Positions 21,201 through 26,083 of a stretch of DNA of 26,083 bases are shown in pieces (the stretch's first letter is position 1; every line of letters starts with the position of its first letter). The notes below the pieces were generated by a model. That model was not told where the DNA came from and ran no database searches. It was given only the letters and a program-made list of their open reading frames with translations. Source of the stretch: Nemertoderma westbladi. Lineage: Eukaryota; Xenacoelomorpha; Nemertodermatida; Nemertodermatidae. The translations under genes were made by a program, and so were the position numbers. Where the stretch lies: positions 1 to 26,083 of the forward strand of contig JAUCBJ010004397.1 of the NCBI GenBank assembly GCA_032718475.1, in the 5' to 3' direction.

Positions 21201-21389
21201 GTTTAGATTTAATGGGAGGCCACTGTGTAGAGTTAATGTGGGAGGCCAGTGTGTAGTGTTAAAGTGGTAGGCCACTGTGTAGCGTTAACGGGAGGCCACT
21301 GCGTAGTGTTAACGGGAGGCCACTGTGTAGTGTTATTATGGGGCAGGCCACTGTGTAGTGTTAATGGGGGAGGTGAGGCCACTGTGTAA
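18284..21389 (+). repeat. 3.1-kb array of 26-bp units (~119 copies) with higher-order organisation
   Basis: The basic unit has TGTGTAGTGTTAATG joined to TGGGAGGCCAC (26 bp). Recurrent variants are TCTCTAG in place of TGTGTAG, GTTTATGTTGG, GGGAAGCC, GTGAGAGGCCAG, and a 24-bp unit reading TAATGGGAGG. They recur in similar order several times: two TCTCTAG units, two standard, TTTATGTT, GGGAAG, GTGAGAGG, 24-bp. Examples start near 18730, 19750 and 20285. Units become irregular from about 20950 to 21389 and at the left edge, as expected for array margins. A 26-bp period cannot hold a reading frame, so it is non-coding. Confidence 0.96.
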
Positions 21390-21400
21390 TTGTTATTAAT

Positions 21401-21406
21401 TTTATT
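21401..21406 (-). terminator. Candidate polyadenylation signal (AATAAA) for the minus-strand gene
   Basis: AATAAA on the minus strand about 290 nt after the stop codon at 21693-21695, with an ATTAAA nearby. Chance occurrence is likely in AT-rich DNA, so this is only a candidate. Confidence 0.3.
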
Positions 21407-21448
21407 CTGCTGATTTAATCTACTTATGTGTGCACATCAATGTTACCA

Positions 21449-21462
21449 CCCCCCCCCCCCCC
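21449..21462 (+). repeat. 14-C homopolymer
   Basis: Fourteen consecutive C between the 26-bp array and the minus-strand frame. Exact length is uncertain in any sequencing. Confidence 0.85.
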
Positions 21463-21692
21463 GCACCAACTCGTTTCACCCTAGCTGCTGTTTGCTATGT
21501 AAAACGGCTGATAATAACGGCGTGGGTTGTTCCTCATTGTTGTGGTGATGAGTTATCCCAAAATCTGGGGGACATCTTATACATTGCATCTTTAGTAACG
21601 ATATAACATTATATGTGACATACAATACTAATTATTCCTATGCTGTGTCATACTATTGATATAACTATATGCGGTATGATGACATAGCTTAA

Positions 21693-24652
21693 CTAAAGAA
21701 GACCTTGCCGTTTTTGCGCCATAGCGTGTTTAAACGAGAGTGTTGGAATGACAACAGGACCCTCAACCAGAACATATGTTCCACATTCCTTTGGAAGAGC
21801 AACAGGACCGGATACCATCATCCATTCCTGCCCATTGCTTTTGCCTTTTAGGGTCCTCTTTGGGCTATTAGGTCCTTTTGATTTTCCTTTTGCTGACCGC
21901 GACTTTATTTTATTTCTTCTGGGAAACGTTTTTGCCCGTTTGTGCCGAGGGTTTTGTCGACACCGATTACATATCGGGCTGGATCTCCTCCCAACTGCCG
22001 ACCTATTCCGAGACCCTATTATTTTACTTTTTGGCCGCTTTGTATTTCTACTTTTCGATTTACTTCTACTTCTTCTTTTTGAGCGTTTTGTATTTCTACT
22101 TTTTGCTTTGATTCTACTTGTGGTCCCTCTTGTTTTTCTACGTCGTGCCTTATTTCTACTTTTGGAACTTCTTCGAGTACTACTTTTAGCTTTAGTTCTA
22201 CTTTTGTTACCTTTAGTAGTTCTACTTTGTGCTTTATTTCTACTTTTGGAGCTTCTTCGGGTTCTTCTTTTAGCTTTACTTCTACTTCTACTTTTTGACC
22301 TTGTTGTTGTTCTACTTTGTGCTTTATTTCTACTTTTGGAGGCTCTTGAAGTTCTACTCTTTGATTTACTTCTACTTCTACTTTTTGACCTTGTTGTTGT
22401 TCTACTTTGTGCTTTATTTCTACTTTTGGAGGCTCTTGAAGTTCTACTCTTTGATTTACTTCTACTTCTACTTTTTGACCTTGTTGTTGATCTACTTTGT
22501 GCTTTATTTCTACTTTTAGAGGTTATTGAAGTTCTTCTTTTTGATTTACTTCTACTTCTACTTTTTGACCCTGTTGTTGTTCTACTTTGTGCTTTACTTC
22601 TACTTTTAGAGGTTCTTGAAGTTCTTCTTTTTGATTTACTTCTACTTCTACTTTTTGTCCCTGTTGTTGCTGTAGTTTGTGCTTTATTTCTACTTTTGGA
22701 GGTTCTTGAAGTTCTTCGTTTTGATTTACTTCTACTTCTACTTTTTGTCCCTGTTGTTGTTCTACTTTGTGCTTTATTTCTACTTTTAGAGGTTTTTGAA
22801 GTTTGTCTTTTTGCTTTACTTCTACTTCTACTCACTCTTGAGTTCGACTTCCTGATATTTGCTCTGCTTGACTTGCCGACTGTACTTCTTCCTTGACTAA
22901 ACTTCCTTGAATCAGTTAAGCTTGGTATGCCAGCGGTGGCTTGACTAAACTTCCTGTCATCTGATGTGCTTAGTCTTCCCGTGGTAGCTTTACTAAATTT
23001 CCTGATATCTTCTGTGCTTGGTCTTCCAGAGGTAGCTTGACTAAACTTCCTGGCATCTGATGTGCTTAGTCTTCCCGTGGTAGCTTTACTAAATTTCCTG
23101 ATATCTTCTGTGCTTGGTCTTCCAGAGGTAGCTTGACTAAACTTCCTGGCATTTGATGTGCTTAGTCTTCCCGTGGTAGCTTTACTAAATTTCCTGATAT
23201 CTTCTGTGCTTGGTCTTCCAGAGGTAGCTTGACTAAACTTCCTGGCATCTGATGTGCTTAGTCTTCCCGTGGTAGCTTGACTAAATTTCCTGATATCTTC
23301 TGTGCTTGGTTTCCCAGCGGTGGCTTGACTAAACTTGCCGGAGGTAGCTTGACTAAATTTCCTGATATCTTCTGTGCTTGGTTTCCCAGCGGTGGCTTGA
23401 CTAAACTTGCCGGAGGTAGCTTGACTAAATTTCCTGATTTCTTCTGTGCTTGGTCTTCCAGCCGTGGCTTGACTAAACTTACCGGAGGTAGCTTGACTAA
23501 ATTTCCTGATATATCCTGTGCTTGGTAATCCAGCGGTGGCTTGACTAAACTTACTGGTACCTGGTTCAACGGCAACGTAACTGCTGGGATTCGTGGAGCT
23601 TGCTGAGTTTCGTCTTTCGGCGATAGTGTTTCTGGACTTCCTCGAACTTGCAGAGTTCCTTCTCCCGTCTGCAGTGTTGCTCGACTTTCGGGAAATTGCA
23701 GAATTTCGTCTCCCTACTCTAGTGTTGCTGGACTTCCTGGAAATTTCGGAGTTTCGTCTCCCGGCTGTAGTGGTGCTGGACTTCCTGGAACTTGCAGAGT
23801 TTCGTCTCCCGGCTGTAGTGGTGCTGGACTTCCTGGAACTTACAGAGTTTCGTCTCCCTACTGTAGTGTTGCTGGACTTCCTGGAACTTTCGGAGTTTCG
23901 TCTCCCGGCTGTAGTGTTGCTGGACTTCCTAGAACTTGCAGAGTTTTGTCTCCCTACTGTAGTGTTGCTGGACTTCCTCGAACTTGCAGAGTTTCGTCTC
24001 CCTACTGTAGTGTTGCTGGACTTCCTGGAACTTGTGGAGTTCCTTCTCCCGTCTGCAGTGTTGCTGGACTTCCTCGAACTTGCAGAGTTTCGTCTCCCTA
24101 CTGTAGTGTTGCTGGACTTCCTCGAACTTGCAGAGTTTCGTCTCCCTACTGTAGTGTTGCTGGACTTCCTCGAACTTGCAGAGTTTCGTCTCCCTACTGT
24201 AGTGTTGCTGGACTTCCTCGAACTTGCAGAGTTTCGTCTCCCTACTGTAGTGTTGCTGGACTTTCTTGAACCTGCAGAGTTTCGTCTCCCTACTGTAGTG
24301 TTGCTGGATTTCGTGGAACATGCAGAGCTTTTTCTTTCGGGGGCAGTGTTGTTTGACTTCTTGGAACTTGCAGAGTTTCGTCTGGCGATGGTAGTCTTAC
24401 TGGACTTTTTGGAAACTGCTATGCTTGGTCTGCCCATACTGGAGTAATTCGATTTTCCATTGGTAGAGGTTTTGTTACTGGAATTACTAAGTCTCCTAAC
24501 GGTTGAGTTATTGTCGAAACTGTTGTTCAGTGTATTATCTGAAGTAAGCGATGCACTTATCATATCTCTTGACGTAACACTTCTCACCTCTAGCTTCTTT
24601 GGTGGTCCCTTTTTTAAGCTGCTGGTCAAATTTTCTTCAATCCTCGTTCCGG
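21693..24652 (-). CDS. Large Ser/Arg/Lys/Thr-rich repeat protein (likely terminal exon; 5' end unresolved)
   Basis: An uninterrupted minus-strand frame of about 980 codons ending in TAG. No homologue is recognised. Numbering below starts at the TTG-encoded residue at 24629. The N-terminus (1-74) is Ser/Asn-rich. Residues 75-346 are seventeen 16-residue repeats like KSSNTTVGRRNSASSR. Residues 360-575 are KFSQAT(S/T/A)G-based 16- and 8-residue repeats. Residues about 599-865 are 30-residue Arg/Ser/Lys repeats (KSRSRSKSKRRTSR). The tail (866-978) has ICNRC (886-890) and two GPV(A/V)(L/I)P motifs (941-946, 957-962). No ATG opens the frame before Met23 (24561-24563). A CACACAG acceptor lies just upstream, with the exon starting at 24652, so it is probably a spliced 3' exon. 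Stop-free length despite heavy repetition, and repeat periods all divisible by three, support coding. The composition suggests a nucleic-acid-binding, sperm nuclear basic or structural protein. That function is inference. Confidence 0.72.
22035..22835 (-). repeat. Coding minisatellite, 90-bp units (30-residue RS/K-rich repeat)
   Basis: About seven clear 90-bp units plus degenerate flanks encode KSRNKAQSRTTTG followed by SKSRSRSKSKRRTSRT. The SR and KS dipeptide density recalls RS domains and basic sperm chromatin proteins. The C-terminal units drift towards KARRRKTRG- and KAKSRNTKR-type sequence. Confidence 0.88.
22905..23552 (-). repeat. Coding minisatellite, 48-bp units with 24-bp half-units (KFSQAT repeats)
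   Basis: Residues 360-575 contain twelve 16-residue units such as KFSQATSGRPSTEDIR and KFSKATTGRLSTSDAR. The later ones alternate as 32-residue dimers. Three inserted 8-residue half-units (KFSQATSG) give 72-bp composites in the N-terminal part of the block. All lengths preserve the frame. Confidence 0.9.
23592..24407 (-). repeat. Coding minisatellite, 17 x 48-bp units (RRNS repeats)
   Basis: Exactly 816 bp = 17 units of 16 residues (75-346). Fifteen units carry RRNS, which fits the basophilic (PKA-type) kinase consensus R-R-x-S. One has RQNS and one RKSS. Central units are nearly identical, edge units diverge. Confidence 0.92.
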
Positions 24653-24665
24653 CTGTGTGAGTATT

Positions 24666-24953
24666 AATAATATTAATGGCGAAGTTTAGAATCTAACAAT
24701 AATATTAATGGCGAAGTTTAGAATCTAACAATAATATTAATGGCGAAGTTTAGAATCTAACAATAATATTAATGGCGAAGTTTAGAATCTAACAATAGTA
24801 TTAATGGCGAAGTTTAGAATCTAACAATAATATTAATGGCGAAGTTTAGAATCTAACAATAGTATTAATGGCGAAGTTTAGAATCTAACAATAATATTAA
24901 TGGCGAAGTTTAGAATCTAACAATAATATTAATGGCGAAGTTTAGAATCTAAC
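24666..24953 (-). repeat. Nine tandem 32-bp units just upstream of the minus-strand frame
   Basis: Exactly 288 bp = 9 units of AATAATATTAATGG joined to CGAAGTTTAGAATCTAAC (+ strand). Seven units are identical. Units 5 and 7 share a single A-to-G change (AATAGTATT). The array abuts the candidate splice acceptor at 24653-24654, so it lies in the gene's last intron, 5' UTR or promoter region. A TAG within it closes the upstream reading frame. Confidence 0.96.
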
Positions 24954-25135
24954 TTACAATGATTGTCAGAGGTGTATTTATTAGTGTTGTCGTTTTTGTT
25001 TATGTTTGAATGGAATTAATTTCTCCGATATAAAGTTTCTAAGTTTATTTCGCGGTGCGACTTTATTTCTCAGTGTGACCCTACGCAATACATTTACTAT
25101 GTATTTCCAGTATAAATATATTCACATACCATCGT
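24954..25135. other. AT-rich spacer between two tandem arrays
   Basis: No gene or clear promoter element is visible. It could contain the upstream splice or promoter signals of the minus-strand gene, but nothing is distinctive. Confidence 0.4.
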
Positions 25136-25416
25136 ACTTTATCGCGATTTAATTAACTTTATCGCGATTTAATTAATTTTATCGCGATTTAATAAACTTT
25201 ATCGCGATTTAATTAACTTTATCGCGATTTAATTGATTTTATTGCGAAATAAATCATTTTTATCACGATTTAATAAATTTTATCGCGATTTAATTAATTT
25301 TATCGCGATTTAATTAATTTTATCGCGATTTAATTGATTTTATCGCGAAATAAATCATTTTATCGCGATTTAATTAATTTTATCTCGATTTAATTAATTG
25401 TATCGCGATTTAAATA
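25136..25416 (+). repeat. Fourteen 20-bp units with ATCGCGAT and TTAATTAA palindromes
   Basis: The unit is ACTTTATCGCGATTTAATTA. Variants include ATTTT starts and units ending GAAATAAATC. The pair of a TTAATTG unit followed by a GAAATAAATC unit occurs at units 5-6 and 10-11, showing a 5-unit (~100 bp) higher-order repeat. One unit carries an extra T, giving 281 bp in total. Confidence 0.94.
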
Positions 25417-26083
25417 ACATAATTATATTGAAGAAATAAAATATCGAATAAAAATACCAAATGTATGCCATAGTTAGTTGCCCTTCCTATTGAATGCATT
25501 ACCAGGCCATCTCTATACATTTTTCATGAGTGCCAGCTGGTGTTTTATCATTGCGCCTATATGGCAATTTTCGTGTTTTGGGGCTATTTTTCGAAATAAA
25601 ACAAGTTGAGATGTTTCAATTTAAACCGCGATTTCACAAGTTCCCTTAGAAATCCATTTTCATGGTCCATGCAAAATTTCATCCAAATCGTTAGAGCCGT
25701 TTTTGCTCTAGGTCAGTAGCCAGTAGTCAGTATCCAGTAGAGAGTACCTTTTTTATTTCTTATTACAGTAATCAAGTCTAACGACTTGCTAAAATTTTAA
25801 AACTTACAAAAATGGAATAGGCCAGAATCCAACCAACGGCCCTTACATTCATAACTCAACGTGCTATCCAGTATCTATTAAGCTAATTTGGTTATATTAT
25901 TATCCACTAGGCTATTTTGTAACACTAAGTACTGCCAACAAAACGAGGGCCAAATGCTATGAAGTGCTATTTTATGAACAATGACGTACATAGTTATTAT
26001 TCGAAAATGGAAATATTATGTAAATCCGAAGGTGGGAGAGATGTAAATAATGTAGAACTTTATACGGCGTGCGACTATTTACG
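25417..26083. other. AT-rich sequence with possible transposon remnants
   Basis: No coding segment is convincing on either strand. GCAAAATTTCATCCAAATCG followed by TTAGAGCCGTTTTTG (about 25672-25706) resembles a motif often seen in invertebrate transposon remnants. I could not verify this. CCAGTAG-like words recur at 25717-25740. Confidence 0.4.
25814..25914 (-). mobile_element. Possible tRNA-derived SINE head (minus strand)
   Basis: On the minus strand, GGTTGGATTCTGGCC resembles a Pol III B box. Upstream of it there are two A-box-like candidates, TAGCACGTTGAG and the better-matching TAGCCTAGTGG. The spacing to the latter is longer than in a normal tRNA. Neither tail nor target-site duplication was found. 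Confidence 0.3.

Larger units (their letters stand above)
21390..21692. other. Non-coding gap downstream of the minus-strand frame, possible 3' UTR of that gene
   Basis: It lies 3' of the minus-strand stop codon. TTTATT at 21401-21406 reads AATAAA on the minus strand, about 290 nt past the stop, so it is a candidate polyadenylation signal. A 14-C run occupies 21449-21462. Nothing else is recognisable. Confidence 0.45.
17453..26083 (+). other. Following dynein intron, running off the window (≥8.6 kb)
   Basis: It begins with GTAGGA at 17453. I searched for the next dynein segment (FDGPVDAxWIENMN type) and did not find it before the window ends. The intron therefore appears to continue. It contains a SINE, three tandem arrays and the minus-strand repeat-protein frame. 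If the dynein gene were truncated here by rearrangement, the same pattern would be seen. Confidence 0.7.

Noticed and set aside
21748-22896. Leucine-rich + strand open frame that looks like a multi-span membrane protein
   Set aside because: It is the antisense of Lys/Arg/Ser codons in the minus-strand repeat protein. Its hydrophobicity follows from AAG/AGA complements and its repeats mirror the 90-bp units.
23258-23575. Alternative minus-strand frames within the repeat protein
   Set aside because: They are alternative readings of the same 48-bp minisatellite. They are much shorter than the 980-codon frame, and their flanks do not stay open.
23593-24447. + strand frame with LDFLELAEFRLP repeats resembling leucine-rich repeats
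   Set aside because: Antisense shadow of the 48-bp RRNS coding units. It has no start or splice context.

Overview
The window looks like nuclear DNA from a metazoan, probably a marine invertebrate. The evidence is GT-AG introns with a branch-point-like TACTAAT-type site, two tRNA-derived SINEs, AT-rich non-coding DNA and very large tandem repeats. I recall the SINE core motif GTCGATAAAATGAGTACC from cephalopod and other lophotrochozoan SINEs, but I could not check this and do not assign a phylum.

The recognisable conserved gene is an axonemal inner-arm dynein heavy chain, best matched to DNAH1, on the + strand. One exon (36-534) carries the end of AAA1 and the start of AAA2. The next exon (17234-17452) continues AAA2. 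The junction falls inside the AAA2 P-loop (GPTG | SGKT), and both splice sites are phase 1. The intron between them is 16,699 bp. About 13.2 kb of it (2772-15933) is one satellite of 27-bp units, roughly 487 copies. Its long open frames (repeating DIGESCFNL) are a by-product of the 27-bp period and not genes. No later dynein exon is visible, so the following intron is at least 8.6 kb.

That second intron holds four things. First is a decayed tRNA-Ser-like SINE (about 17573-17875). Second is a 3.1-kb array of 26-bp units with higher-order structure (18284-21389). Third is a long minus-strand open frame (21693-24652) for a Ser/Arg/Lys/Thr-rich protein of about 980 residues. It is built from three coding minisatellites (48, 48/72 and 90 bp), and its 5' end is unresolved. 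Fourth are two short arrays upstream of that frame: nine 32-bp units (24666-24953) and fourteen 20-bp units carrying ATCGCGAT palindromes (25136-25416). If the dynein gene is intact, the basic repeat protein is a nested antisense gene inside it.

The most notable overall feature is the density of unrelated tandem repeats in and around two introns of one flagellar dynein gene. This resembles the satellite-laden introns of Drosophila Y-linked dynein genes. There are no bacterial, viral or CRISPR features.
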